Positions 21,801 through 36,800 of a stretch of 64,000 nucleotides of DNA are shown one piece after another; the stretch's first letter is position 1; each line of letters opens with the position of its first letter. The translations under genes and the position numbers were made by a program. The stretch covers positions 1,674,001 through 1,738,000 of the forward strand of contig JARFIW010000836.1 in NCBI GenBank assembly GCA_036346225.1. Direction: 5' to 3'. The notes beneath the pieces were generated by a model that worked only from the letters and a program-made list of their open reading frames with translations, was not told the DNA's origin and ran no database searches. This DNA comes from Platerodrilus igneus (Eukaryota; Arthropoda; Insecta; Coleoptera; Lycidae).

Positions 21801-24800
21801 TATCGTTCGCGGAAAGTAGTTTTGTACACATCGAAACTTGAAATTCTTGGATATTAGTTTTTCTCAATTTTGGAAAATTCTTTGCCGAGCAAGTCATCGC
21901 TATAGGGTGTTTGTATTAACCACTACTAAGCACACCTGAGTACAAAATATCAGGTCAATATCGTTCGCGGAAAGTAGTTTTGTACCATCGAAACTTGAAA
22001 TTCTTGGATATTAGTTTTTTCTCAATTTTGGGAAATTCTTTGCCGAGCAAGTCATCGCTATAGGGTGTTTGTATTAACCACTACTAAGCACACCTGAGTA
22101 CAAAATATCAGGTCAATATCGTTCGCGGAAAGTAGTTTTGTACACATCGAAACTTGAAATTCTTGGATATTAGTTTTTTCTCAATTTTGGGAAATTCTTT
22201 GCCGAGCAAGTCATCGCTATAGGGTGTTTGTATTAACCAACTACTAAGCACACCTGAGTACAAAATATCAGGTCAATATCGTTCGCGGAAAGTAGTTTTG
22301 TACACATCGAAACTTGAAATTCTTGGATATTAGTTTTTTCTCAATTTTGGGAAATTCTTTGCCGAGCAAGTCATCGCTATAGGGTGTTTGTATTAACAAC
22401 TACTAAGCACACCTGAGTACAAAATATCAGGTCAATATCGTTCGCGGAAAGTAGTTTTGTACACATCGAAACTTGAAATTCTTGGATATTAGTTTTTTCT
22501 CAATTTTGGGAAATTCTTTGCCGAGCAAGTCATCGCTATAGGGTGTTTGTATTAACCACTACTAAGCACACCTGAGTACAAAATATCAGGTCAATATCGT
22601 TCGCGGAAAGTAGTTTTGTACACATCGAAACTTGAAATTCTTGGATATTAGTTTTCTTCTCAATTTTGGGAAATTCTTTGCCGAGCAAGTCATCGCTATA
22701 GGGTGTTTGTATTAACCACTACTAAGCACACCTGAGTACAAAATATCAGGTCAATATCGTTCGCGGAAAGTAGTTTTGTACACATCGAAACTTGAAATTC
22801 TTGGATATTAGTTTTTTCTCAATTTTGGAAATTCTTTGCCGAGCAAGTCATCGCTATAGGGTGTTTGTATTAACCACTACTAAGCACACCTGAGTACAAA
22901 ATATCAGGTCAATATCGTTCGCGGAAAGTAGTTTTGTACACATCGAAACTTGAAATTCTTGGATATTAGTTTTTCTCAATTTTGGAAAATTCTTTGCCGA
23001 GCAAGTCATCGCTATAGGGTGTTTGTATTAACCACTACTAAGCACACCTGAGTACAAAATATCAGGTCAATATCGTTCGCGGAAAGTAGTTTTGTACACA
23101 TCGAAACTTGAAATTCTTGGATATTAGTTTTTTCTCAATTTTGGAAAATTCTTTGCCGAGCAAGTCATCGCTATAGGGTGTTTGTATTAACCACTACTAA
23201 GCACACCTGAGTACAAAATATCAGGTCAATATCGTTCGCGGAAAGTAGTTTTGTACACATCGAAACTTGAAATTCTTGGATATTAGTTTTTTCTCAATTT
23301 TGGGAAATTCTTTGCCGAGCAAGTCATCGCTATAGGGTGTTTGTATTAACCACTACTAAGCACACCTGAGTACAAAATATCAGGTCAATATCGTTCGCGG
23401 AAAGTAGTTTTGTACACATCGAAACTTGAAATTCTTGGATATTAGTTTTTTCTCAATTTTGGGAAATTCTTTGCCGAGCAAGTCATCGCTATAGGGTGTT
23501 TGTATTAACAACTACTAAGCACACCTGAGTACAAAATATCAGGTCAATATCGTTCGCGGAAAGTAGTTTTGTACACATCGAAACTTGAAATTCTTGGATA
23601 TTAGTTTTTTCTCAATTTTGGGAAATTCTTTGCCGAGCAAGTCATCGCTATAGGGTGTTTGTATTAACCACTACTAAGCACACCTGAGTACAAAATATCA
23701 GGTCAATATCGTTCGCGGAAAGTAGTTTTGTACACATCGAAACTTGAAATTCTTGGATATTAGTTTTCTTCTCAATTTTGGAAAATTCTTTGCCGAGCAA
23801 GTCATCGCTATAGGGTGTTTGTATTAACCACTACTAAGCACACCTGAGTACAAAATATCAGGTCAATATCGTTCGCGGAAAGTAGTTTTGTACCATCGAA
23901 ACTTGAAATTCTTGGATATTAGTTTTTTCTCAATTTTGGGAAATTCTTTGCCGAGCAAGTCATCTATATAGTGTGTTTGTATTAACCACTACTAAGCTCA
24001 CCTGAGTACAAAATATCAGGTGAATATCGTTCTCGGAAAGTAGTTTTGTACACATCGAAACTTGAAATTCTTGGATATTAGTTATTTTCTCAATTTTGGG
24101 AAATTCTTTGCCGAGCAAGTCATCGCTATAGGGTGTTTGTATTATCAACTACTAAGCACACCTGAGTACAAAATATCAGGTCAATATCGTTCGCGGAAAG
24201 TAGTTTTGTACACATCGAAACTTGAAATTCTTGGATATTAGTTTTTTCTCAATTTTGGGAAATTCTTTGCCGAGCAAGTCATCGCTATAGGGTGTTTGTA
24301 TTAACCAACTACTAAGCACACCTGAGTACAAAATATCAGGTCAATATCGTTCGCGGAAAGTAGTTTTGTACACATCGAAACTTGAAATTCTTGGATATTA
24401 GTTTTTTCTCAATTTTGGGAAATTCTTTGCCGAGCAAGTCATCGCTATAGGGTGTTTGTATTAACCACTACTAAGCACACCTGAGTACAAAATATCAGGT
24501 CAATATCGTTCGCGGAAAGTAGTTTTGTACACATCGAAACTTGAAATTCTTGGATATTAGTTTTCTTCTCAATTTTGGAAAATTCTTTGCCGAGCAAGTC
24601 ATCGCTATAGGGTGTTTGTATTAACCACTACTAAGCACACCTGAGTACAAAATATCAGGTCAATATCGTTCGCGGAAAGTAGTTTTGTACACATCGAAAC
24701 TTGAAATTCTTGGATATTAGTTTTTTCTCAATTTTGGAAAATTCTTTGCCGAGCAAGTCATCGCTATAGGGTGTTTGTATTAACCACTACTAAGCACACC

Positions 24801-27800
24801 TGAGTACAAAATATCAGGTCAATATCGTTCGCGGAAAGTAGTTTTGTACACATCGAAACTTGAAATTCTTGGATATTAGTTTTTTTCTCAATTTTGGGAA
24901 ATTCTTTGCCGAGCAAGTCATCGCTATAGTGTGTTTGTATTAACCACTACTAAGCACACCTGAGTACAAAATATCAGGTCAATATCGTTCGCGTAAAGTA
25001 GTTTTGTACACATCGAAACTTGAAATTCTTGGATATTAGTTTTTTTCTCAATTTTGAGAAATTCTTTGCCGAGCAAGTCATCGCTATAGGGTGTTTGTAT
25101 TAACAACTACTAAGCACACCTGAGTACAAAATATCAGGTCAATATCGTTCGCGGAAAGTAGTTTTGTACACATCGAAACTTGAAATTCTTGGATATTAGT
25201 TTTTTTCTCAATTTTGGGAAATTCTTTGCCGAGCAAGTCATCGCTATAGGGTGTTTGTATTAACCACTACTAAGCACACCTGAGTACAAAATATCAGGTC
25301 AATATCGTTCGCGGAAAGTAGTTTTGACATCGAAACTTGAAATTCTTGGATATTAGTTTTTTTCTCAATTTTGGGAAATTCTTTGCCGAGCAAGTCATCG
25401 CTATAGGGTGTTTGTATTAACAACTACTAAGCACACCTGAGTACAAAATATCAGGTCAATATCGTTCGCGGAAAGTAGTTTTGTACACATCGAAACTTGA
25501 AATTCTTGGATATTAGTTTTTTCTCAATTTTGGGAAATTCTTTGCCGAGCAAGTCATCGCTATAGGGTGTTTGTATTAACCACTAATAAGCACACCTGAG
25601 TACAAAATATCAGGTCAATATCGTTCGCGGAAAGTAGTTTTGTACACATCGAAACTTGAAATTCTTGGATATTAGTTTTTTTCTCAATTTTGGAAATTTC
25701 TTTGCCGAGCAAGTCATCGCTATAGGGTGTTTGTATTAACCACTACTAAGCACACCTGAGTACAAAATATCAGGTCAATATCGTTCGCGGAAAGTAGTTT
25801 TGTACACATCGAAACTTGAAATTCTTGGATATTAGTTTTTTCTCAATTTTGGGAAATTCTTTGCCGAGCAAGTCATCGCTATAGGGTGTTTGTATTAACA
25901 ACTACTAAGCACACCTGAGTACAAAATATCAGGTCAATATCGTTCGCGGAAAGTAGTTTTGTACACATCGAAACTTGAAATTCTTGGATATTAGTTTTTC
26001 TCAATTTTGGGAAATTATTTGCCGAGCAAGTCATCGCTATAGGGTGTTTGTATTAACAACTATTAAGCACACCTGAGTACAAAATATCAGGTCAATATCG
26101 TTCGCGGAAAGTAGTTTTGTACACATCGAAACTTGAAATTCTTGGATATTAGTTTTTCTCAATTTTGGGAAATTCTTTGCCGAGCAAGTCATCGCTATAG
26201 GGTGTTTGTATTAACCACTACTAAGCACACCTGAGTACAAAATATCAGGTCAATATCGTTCGCGGAAAGTAGTTTTGTACACATCGAAACTTGAAATTCT
26301 TGGATATTAGTTTTTTTCTCAATTTTGGAAAATTCTTTGCCGAGCAAGTCATCGCTATAGGGTGTTTGTATTAACCACTACTAAGCACACCTGAGTACAA
26401 AATATCAGGTCAATATCGTTCGCGGAAAGTAGTTTTGTACTCATCGAAACTTGAAATTCTTGGATATTAGTTTTTTTCTCAATTTTGGGAAATTCTTTGC
26501 CGAGCAAGTCATCGCTATAGGGTGTTTGTATTAACAACTACTAAGCACACCTGAGTACAAAATATCAGGTCAATATCGTTCGCGGAAAGTAGTTTTGTAC
26601 TCATCGAAACTTGAAATTCTTGGATATTAGTTTTTTTCTCAATTTTGGGAAATTCTTTGCCGAGCAAGTCATCGCTATAGGGTGTTTGTATTATCAACTA
26701 AGCACACCTGAGTACAAAATATCAGGTCAATATCGGTCGCGGAACGTAGTTTACTACACATCGAAACATGACCCTCTTGGATACTAGTTTTTCTCAATTT
26801 TGGGAAATTCTTTGCCGAGCAAGTCATCGCTATAGGGTGTTTGTATTATCAACTACTAAGCACACCTGAGTACAAAATATCAGGTCAATATCGTTCGCGG
26901 AAAGTAGTTTTGTACACATCGAAACTTGAAATTCTTGGATATTAGTTTTTTTCTCAATTTTGGGAAATTCTTTGCCGAGCAAGTCATCGCTATAGGGTGT
27001 TTGTATTAACCACTACTAAGCACACCTGAGTACAAAATATCAGGTCAATATCGTTCGCGGAAAGTAGTTTTGTACACATCGAAACTTGAAATTCTTGGAT
27101 ATTAGTTTTTCTCAATTTTGGAAAATTCTTTGCCGAGCAAGTCATCGCTATAGGGTGTTTGTATTAACCACTACTAAGCACACCTGAGTACAAAATATCA
27201 GGTCAATATCGTTCGCGGAAAGTAGTTTTGTACACATCGAAACTTGAAATTCTTGGATATTAGTTTTTTCTCAATTTTGGAAAATTCTTTGCCGAGCAAG
27301 TCATCGCTATAGGGTGTTTGTATTAACCACTACTAAGCACACCTGAGTACAAAATATCAGGTCAATATCGTTCGCGGAAAGTAGTTTTGTACACATCGAA
27401 ACTTGAAATTCTTGGATATTAGTTTTTCTCAATTTTGGGAAATTCTTTGCCGAGCAAGTCATCGCTATAGGGTGTTTGTATTAACCACTACTAAGCACAC
27501 CTGAGTACAAAATATCAGGTCAATATCGTTCGCGGAAAGTAGTTTTGTACACATCGAAACTTGAAATTCTTGGATATTAGTTTTTTTCTCAATTTTGGGA
27601 AATTCTTTGCCGAGCAAGTCATCGCTATAGGGTGTTTGTATTAACAACTACTAAGCACACCTGAGTACAAAATATCAGGTCAATATCGTTCGCGGAAAGT
27701 AGTTTTGTACACATCGAAACTTGAAATTCTTGGATATTAGTTTTTTCTCAATTTTGGGAAATTATTTGCCGAGCAAGTCATCGCTATAGGGTGTTTGTAT

Positions 27801-30800
27801 TAACCACTACTAAGCACACCTGAGTACAAAATATCAGGTCAATATCGTTCGCGGAAAGTAGTTTTGTACACATCGAAACTTGAAATTCTTGGATATTAGT
27901 TTTTCTCAATTTTGGGAAATTCTTTGCCGAGCAAGTCATCGCTATAGGGTGTTTGTATTAACCACTACTAAGCACACCTGAGTACAAAATATCAGGTCAA
28001 TATCGTTCGCGGAAAGTAGTTTTGTACACATCGAAACTTGAAATTCTTGGATATTAGTTTTTTCTCAATTTTGGAAAATTCTTTGCCGAGCAAGTCATCG
28101 CTATAGGGTGTTTGTATTAACCACTACTAAGCACACTGAGTACAAAATATCAGGTCAATATCGTTCGCGGAAAGTAGTTTTGTACACATCGAAACTTGAA
28201 ATTCTTGGATAAGTTTTCTCAATTTTGAAAATTCTTTGCCGAGCAAGTCATCGCTATAGGGTGTTTGTATTAACCACTACTAAGCACACCTGAGTACAAA
28301 ATATCAGGTCAATATCGTTCGCGGAAAGTAGTTTTGTACATCGAAACTTGAAATTCTTGGATATTAGTTTTTTCAATTTTGAAATTCTTTCGAGCAAGTC
28401 ATCGCTATAGGGTGTTTGTATTAACACTACTAGCACACCTGAGTACAAAATATCAGGTCAATATCGTTCGCGGAAAGTAGTTTTGTACCATCGAAACTTG
28501 AAATTCTTGGATATTGTTTTCTCAATTTTGGGAATTCTTTGCCGAGCAAGTCATCGCTATAGGGTGTTTGTATTAACACTACTAAGCACACCTGAGTACA
28601 AAATATCAGGTCAATATCGTTCGCGGAAAGTAGTTTTGTACACATCGAAACTTGAAATTCTTGGATATTAGTTTTCTCAATTTTGAATTCTTGCCGAGCA
28701 AGTCATCGCTATAGGGTGTTTGTATTAACCACTACTAAGCACACCTGAGTACAAAATATCAGGTCAATATCGTTCGCGGAAAGTAGTTTTGTACACATCG
28801 AAACTTGAAATTCTTGGATATTAGTTTTCTCAATTTTGAATTCTTTGCCGAGCAAGTCATCGCTATAGGGTGTTTGTATTAACCACTACTAAGCACACCT
28901 GAGTACAAAATATCAGGTCAATATCGTTCGCGGAAAGTAGTTTTGTACACATCGAAACTTGAAATTCTTGGATATTAGTTTTCTTCTCAATTTTGGGAAA
29001 TTCTTTGCCGAGCAAGTCATCGCTATAGGGTGTTTGTATTAACCACTACTAAGCACACCTGAGTACAAAATATCAGGTCAATATCGTTCGCGGAAAGTAG
29101 TTTTGTACACATCGAAACTTGAAATTCTTGGATATTAGTTTTTTCTCAATTTTGGAAAATTCTTTGCCGAGCAAGTCATCGCTATAGGGTGTTTGTATTA
29201 ACCACTACTAAGCACACCTGAGTACAAAATATCAGGTCAATATCGTTCGCGGAAAGTAGTTTTGTACACATCGAAACTTGAAATTCTTGGATATTAGTTT
29301 TTTCTCAATTTTGGAAAATTCTTTGCCGAGCAAGTCATCGCTATAGGGTGTTTGTATTAACCACTACTAAGCACACCTGAGTACAAAATATCAGGTCAAT
29401 ATCGTTCGCGGAAAGTAGTTTTGTACACATCGAAACTTGAAATTCTTGGATATTAGTTTTCTTCTCAATTTTGGGAAATTCTTTGCCGAGCAAGTCATCG
29501 CTATAGGGTGTTTGTATTAACCACTACTAAGCACACCTGAGTACAAAATATCAGGTCAATATCGTTCGCGGAAAGTAGTTTTGTACACATCGAAACTTGA
29601 AATTCTTGGATATTAGTTTTCTTCTCAATTTTGGGAAATTCTTTGCCGAGCAAGTCATCGCTATAGGGTGTTTGTATTAACCACTACTAAGCACACCTGA
29701 GTACAAAATATCAGGTCAATATCGTTCGCGGAAAGTAGTTTTGTACACATCGAAACTTGAAATTCTTGGATATTAGTTTTCTTCTCAATTTTGGGAAATT
29801 CTTTGCCGAGCAAGTCATCGCTATAGGGTGTTTGTATTAACCACTACTAAGCACACCTGAGTACAAAATATCAGGTCAATATCGTTCGCGGAAAGTAGTT
29901 TTGTACACATCGAAACTTGAAATTCTTGGATATTAGTTTTCTTCTCAATTTTGGGAAATTCTTTGCCGAGCAAGTCATCGCTATAGGGTGTTTGTATTAA
30001 CCACTACTAAGCACACCTGAGTACAAAATATCAGGTCAATATCGTTCGCGGAAAGTAGTTTTGTACACATCGAAACTTGAAATTCTTGGATATTAGTTTT
30101 TTCTCAATTTTGGAAAATTCTTTGCCGAGCAAGTCATCGCTATAGGGTGTTTGTATTAACCACTACTAAGCACACCTGAGTACAAAATATCAGGTCAATA
30201 TCGTTCGCGGAAAGTAGTTTTGTACACATCGAAACTTGAAATTCTTGGATATTAGTTTTCTTCTCAATTTTGGAAAATTCTTTGCCGAGCAAGTCATCGC
30301 TATAGGGTGTTTGTATTAACCACTACTAAGCACACCTGAGTACAAAATATCAGGTCAATATCGTTCGCGGAAAGTAGTTTTGTACACATCGAAACTTGAA
30401 ATTCTTGGATATTAGTTTTTTCTCAATTTTGGAAAATTCTTTGCCGAGCAAGTCATCGCTATAGGGTGTTTGTATTAACCACTACTAAGCACACCTGAGT
30501 ACAAAATATCAGGTCAATATCGTTCGCGGAAAGTAGTTTTGTACACATCGAAACTTGAAATTCTTGGATATTAGTTTTCTTCTCAATTTTGGGAAATTCT
30601 TTGCCGAGCAAGTCATCGCTATAGGGTGTTTGTATTAACCACTACTAAGCACACCTGAGTACAAAATATCAGGTCAATATCGTTCGCGGAAAGTAGTTTT
30701 GTACACATCGAAACTTGAAATTCTTGGATATTAGTTTTCTTCTCAATTTTGGGAAATTCTTTGCCGAGCAAGTCATCGCTATAGGGTGTTTGTATTAACC

Positions 30801-33800
30801 ACTACTAAGCACACCTGAGTACAAAATATCAGGTCAATATCGTTCGCGGAAAGTAGTTTTGTACACATCGAAACTTGAAATTCTTGGATATTAGTTTTTT
30901 CTCAATTTTGGGAATTCTTTGCCGAGCAAGTCATCGCTATAGGGTGTTTGTATTAACCACTACTAAGCACACCTGAGTACAAAATATCAGGTCAATATCG
31001 TTCGCGGAAAGTAGTTTTGTACACATCGAAACTTGAAATTCTTGGATATTAGTTTTCTTCTCAATTTTGGGAAATTCTTTGCCGAGCAAGTCATCGCTAT
31101 AGGGTGTTTGTATTAACCACTACTAAGCACACCTGAGTACAAAATATCAGGTCAATATCGTTCGCGGAAAGTAGTTTTGTACACATCGAAACTTGAAATT
31201 CTTGGATATTAGTTTTTTCTCAATTTTGGGAAAATTCTTTGCCGAGCAAGTCATCGCTATAGGGTGTTTGTATTAACCACTACTAAGCACACCTGAGTAC
31301 AAAATATCAGGTCAATATCGTTCGCGGAAAGTAGTTTTGTACACATCGAAACTTGAAATTCTTGGATATTAGTTTTTTCTCAATTTTGGAAAATTCTTTG
31401 CCGAGCAAGTCATCGCTATAGGGTGTTTGTATTAACCACTACTAAGCACACCTGAGTACAAAATATCAGGTCAATATCGTTCGCGGAAAGTAGTTTTGTA
31501 CCATCGAAACTTGAAATTCTTGGATATTAGTTTTTTCTCAATTTTGGGAAATTCTTTGCCGAGCAAGTCATCGCTATAGGGTGTTTGTATTAACCACTAC
31601 TAAGCACACCTGAGTACAAAATATCAGGTCAATATCGTTCGCGGAAAGTAGTTTTGTACCATCGAAACTTGAAATTCTTGGATATTAGTTTTTTCTCAAT
31701 TTTGGGAAATTCTTTGCCGAGCAAGTCATCGCTATAGGGTGTTTGTATTAACCACTACTAAGCACACCTGAGTACAAAATATCAGGTCAATATCGTTCGC
31801 GGAAAGTAGTTTTGTACATCGAAACTTGAAATTCTTGGATATTAGTTTTTCTCAATTTTGGGAAATTCTTTGCCGAGCAAGTCATCGCTATAGGGTGTTT
31901 GTATTAACCAACTACTAAGCACACCTGAGTACAAAATATCAGGTCAATATCGTTCGCGGAAAGTAGTTTTGTACACATCGAAACTTGAAATTCTTGGATA
32001 TTAGTTTTTTCTCAATTTTGGGAAATTCTTTGCCGAGCAAGTCATCGCTATAGGGTGTTTGTATTAACCCACTAAGCACCTGAGTACAAAATATCAGGTC
32101 AATATCGTTCGCGGAAAGTAGTTTTGTACACATCGAAACTTGAAATTCTTGGATATTAGTTTTTTCTCAATTTTGGAAAATTCTTTGCCGAGCAAGTCAT
32201 CGCTATAGGGTGTTTGTATTAACCACTACTAAGCACACCTGAGTACAAAATATCAGGTCAATATCGTTCGCGGAAAGTAGTTTTGTACATCGAAACTTGA
32301 AATTCTTGGATATTAGTTTTTTTCAATTTTGGAATTCTTTGCCGAGCAAGTCATCGCTATAGGGTGTTTGTATTAACCACTACTAAGCACACCTGAGTAC
32401 AAAATATCAGGTCAATATCGTTCGCGGAAAGTAGTTTTGTACACATCGAAACTTGAAATTCTTGGATATTAGTTTTTTCTCAATTTTGGGAAATTCTTTG
32501 CCGAGCAAGTCATCGCTATAGGGTGTTTGTATTAACCACTACTAAGCACACCTGAGTACAAAATATCAGGTCAATATCGTTCGCGGAAAGTAGTTTTGTA
32601 CACATCGAAACTTGAAATTCTTGGATATTAGTTTTCTTCTCAATTTTGGGAAATTCTTTGCCGAGAAGTCATCGCTATAGGGTGTTTGTATTAACAACTA
32701 CTAAGCACACCTGAGTACAAAATATCAGGTCAATATCGTTCGCGGAAAGTAGTTTTGTACACATCGAAACTTGAAATTCTTGGATATTAGTTTTTTCTCA
32801 ATTTTGGGAAATTCTTTGCCGAGCAAGTCATCGCTATAGGGTGTTTGTATTAACCACTACTAAGCACACCTGAGTACAAAATATCAGGTCAATATCGTTC
32901 GCGGAAAGTAGTTTTGTACACATCGAAACTTGAAATTCTTGGATATTAGTTTTTTCTCAATTTTGGAAATTCTTTGCCGAGCAAGTCATCGCTATAGGGT
33001 GTTTGTATTAACACTACTAAGCACACCTGAGTACAAAATATCAGGTCAATATCGTTCGCGGAAAGTAGTTTTGTACACATCGAAACTTGAAATTCTTGGA
33101 TATTAGTTTTTTCTCAATTTTGGGAAATTCTTTGCCGAGCAAGTCATCGCTATAGGGTGTTTGTATTAACCACTACTAAGCACACCTGAGTACAAAATAT
33201 CAGGTCAATATCGTTCGCGGAAAGTAGTTTTGACATCGAAACTTGAAATTCTTGGATATTAGTTTTTTTCTCAATTTTGGGAAATTCTTTGCCGAGCAAG
33301 TCATCGCTATAGGGTGTTTGTATTAACAACTACTAAGCACACCTGAGTACAAAATATCAGGTCAATATCGTTCGCGGAAAGTAGTTTTGTACACATCGAA
33401 ACTTGAAATTCTTGGATATTAGTTTTCTCAATTTTGAAATTCTTTGCCGAGCAAGTCATCGCTATAGGGTGTTTGTATTAACCACTACTAAGCACACCTG
33501 AGTACAAAATATCAGGTCAATATCGTTCGCGGAAAGTAGTTTTGTACACATCGAAACTTGAAATTCTTGGATATTAGTTTTTTTCTCAATTTTGGGAAAT
33601 TCTTTGCCGAGCAAGTCATCGCTATAGGGTGTTTGTATTAACCACTACTAAGCACACCTGAGTACAAAATATCAGGTCAATATCGTTCGCGGAAAGTAGT
33701 TTTGTACACATCGAAACTTGAAATTCTTGGATATTAGTTTTTTCTCAATTTTGGGAAATTCTTTGCCGAGCAAGTCATCGCTATAGGGTGTTTGTATTAA

Positions 33801-36800
33801 CACTACTAAGCACACCTGAGTACAAAATATCAGGTCAATATCGTTCGCGGAAAGTAGTTTTGTACACATCGAAACTTGAAATTCTTGGATATTAGTTTTT
33901 CTCAATTTTGGAAATTCTTTGCCGAGCAAGTCATCGCTATAGGGTGTTTGTATTAACCACTACTAAGCACACCTGAGTACAAAATATCAGGTCAATATCG
34001 TTCGCGAAAGTAGTTTTGTACCATCGAAACTTGAAATTCTTGGATATTAGTTTTTTCTCAATTTTGGGAAATTCTTTGCCGAGCAAGTCATCGCTATAGG
34101 GTGTTTGTATTAACAATCTAAGCACACCTGAGTACAAAATATCAGGTCAATATCGTTCGCGGAAAGTAGTTTTGTACATCGAAACTTGAAATTCTTGGAT
34201 ATTAGTTTTTTTCTCAATTTTGGGAAATTCTTTGCCGAGCAAGTCATCGCTATAGGGTGTTTGTATTAACAACTACTAAGCACACCTGAGTACAAAATAT
34301 CAGGTCAATATCGTTCGCGGAAAGTAGTTTTGACATCGAAACTTGAAATTCTTGGATATTAGTTTTTCTAATTTTGGGAAATTCTTTGCCGAGCAAGTCA
34401 TCGCTATAGGGTGTTTGTATTAACAACTACTAAGCACACCTGAGTACAAAATATCAGGTCAATATCGTTCGCGGAAAGTAGTTTTGTACACATCGAAACT
34501 TGAAATTCTTGGATATTAGTTTTTTTCTCAATTTTGGGAAATTCTTTGCCGAGCAAGTCATCGCTATAGGGTGTTTGTATTAACCACTAATAAGCACACC
34601 TGAGTACAAAATATCAGGTCAATATCGTTCGCGGAAAGTAGTTTTGTACACATCGAAACTTGAAATTCTTGGATATTAGTTTTTTTCTCAATTTTGGAAA
34701 TTTCTTTGCCGAGCAAGTCATCGCTATAGGGTGTTTGTATTAACCACTACTAAGCACACCTGAGTACAAAATATCAGGTCAATATCGTTCGCGGAAAGTA
34801 GTTTTGTACACATCGAAACTTGAAATTCTTGGATATTAGTTTTTTTCTCAATTTTGGGAAATTCTTTGCCGAGCAAGTCATCGCTATAGGGTGTTTGTAT
34901 TAACAACTACTAAGCACACCTGAGTACAAAATATCAGGTCAATATCGTTCGCGGAAAGTAGTTTTGTACACATCGAAACTTGAAATTCTTGGATATTAGT
35001 TTTTTTCTCAATTTTGGGAAATTATTTGCCGAGCAAGTCATCGCTATAGGGTGTTTGTATTAACAACTACTAAGCACACCTGAGTACAAAATATCAGGTC
35101 AATATCGTTCGCGGAAAGTAGTTTTGTACACATCGAAACTTGAAATTCTTGGATATTAGTTTTTTTCTCAATTTTGGGAAATTCTTTGCCGAGCAAGTCA
35201 TCGCTATAGGGTGTTTGTATTAACCACTACTAAGCACACCTGAGTACAAAATATCAGGTCAATATCGTTCGCGGAAAGTAGTTTTGTACACATCGAAACT
35301 TGAAATTCTTGGATATTAGTTTTTTTCTCAATTTTGGAAAATTCTTTGCCGAGCAAGTCATCGCTATAGGGTGTTTGTATTAACCACTACTAAGCACACC
35401 TGAGTACAAAATATCAGGTCAATATCGTTCGCGGAAAGTAGTTTTGTACTCATCGAAACTTGAAATTCTTGGATATTAGTTTTTTTCTCAATTTTGGGAA
35501 ATTCTTTGCCGAGCAAGTCATCGCTATAGGGTGTTTGTATTAACAACTACTAAGCACACCTGAGTACAAAATATCAGGTCAATATCGTTCGCGGAAAGTA
35601 GTTTTGTACACATCGAAACTTGAAATTCTTGGATATTAGTTTTTCTCAATTTTGGAAAATTCTTTGCCGAGCAAGTCATCGCTATAGGGTGTTTGTATTA
35701 ACCACTACTAAGCACACCTGAGTACAAAATATCAGGTCAATATCGTTCGCGGAAAGTAGTTTTGTACACATCGAAACTTGAAATTCTTGGATATTAGTTT
35801 TTTCTCAATTTTGGAAAATTCTTTGCCGAGCAAGTCATCGCTATAGGGTGTTTGTATTAACCACTACTAAGCACACCTGAGTACAAAATATCAGGTCAAT
35901 ATCGTTCGCGGAAAGTAGTTTTGTACACATCGAAACTTGAAATTCTTGGATATTAGTTTACTTCTCAATTTTGGGAAATTCTTTGCCGAGCAAGTCATCG
36001 CTATAGGGTGTTTGTATTAACCACTACTAAGCACACCTGAGTACAAAATATCAGGTCAATATCGTTCGCGGAAAGTAGTTTTGTACACATCGAAACTTGA
36101 AATTCTTGGATATTAGTTTTTTCTCAATTTTGGGAAATTCTTTGCCGAGCAAGTCATCGCTATAGGGTGTTTGTATTAACAACTACTAAGCACACCTGAG
36201 TACAAAATATCAGGTCAATATCGTTCGCGGAAAGTAGTTTTGTACACATCGAAACTTGAAATTCTTGGATATTAGTTTTCTCAATTTTGGGAAATTTTTG
36301 CCGAGCAAGTCATCGCTATAGGGTGTTTGTATTAACCACTACTAAGCACACCTGAGTACAAAATATCAGGTCAATATCGTTCGCGGAAAGTAGTTTTGTA
36401 CACATCGAAACTTGAAATTCTTGGATATTAGTTTTTTCTCAATTTTGGGATTCTTTGCCGAGCAAGTCATCGCTATAGGGTGTTTGTATTAACCCACTAA
36501 GCACACCTGAGTACAAAATATCAGGTCAATATCGTTCGCGGAAAGTAGTTTTGTACACATCGAAACTTGAAATTCTTGGATATTAGTTTTCTTCTCAATT
36601 TTGGAAAATTCTTTGCCGAGCAAGTCATCGCTATAGGGTGTTTGTATTAACCACTACTAAGCACACCTGAGTACAAAATATCAGGTCAATATCGTTCGCG
36701 GAAAGTAGTTTTGTACACATCGAAACTTGAAATTCTTGGATATTAGTTTTCTTCTCAATTTTGGGAAATTCTTTGCCGAGCAAGTCATCGCTATAGGGTG

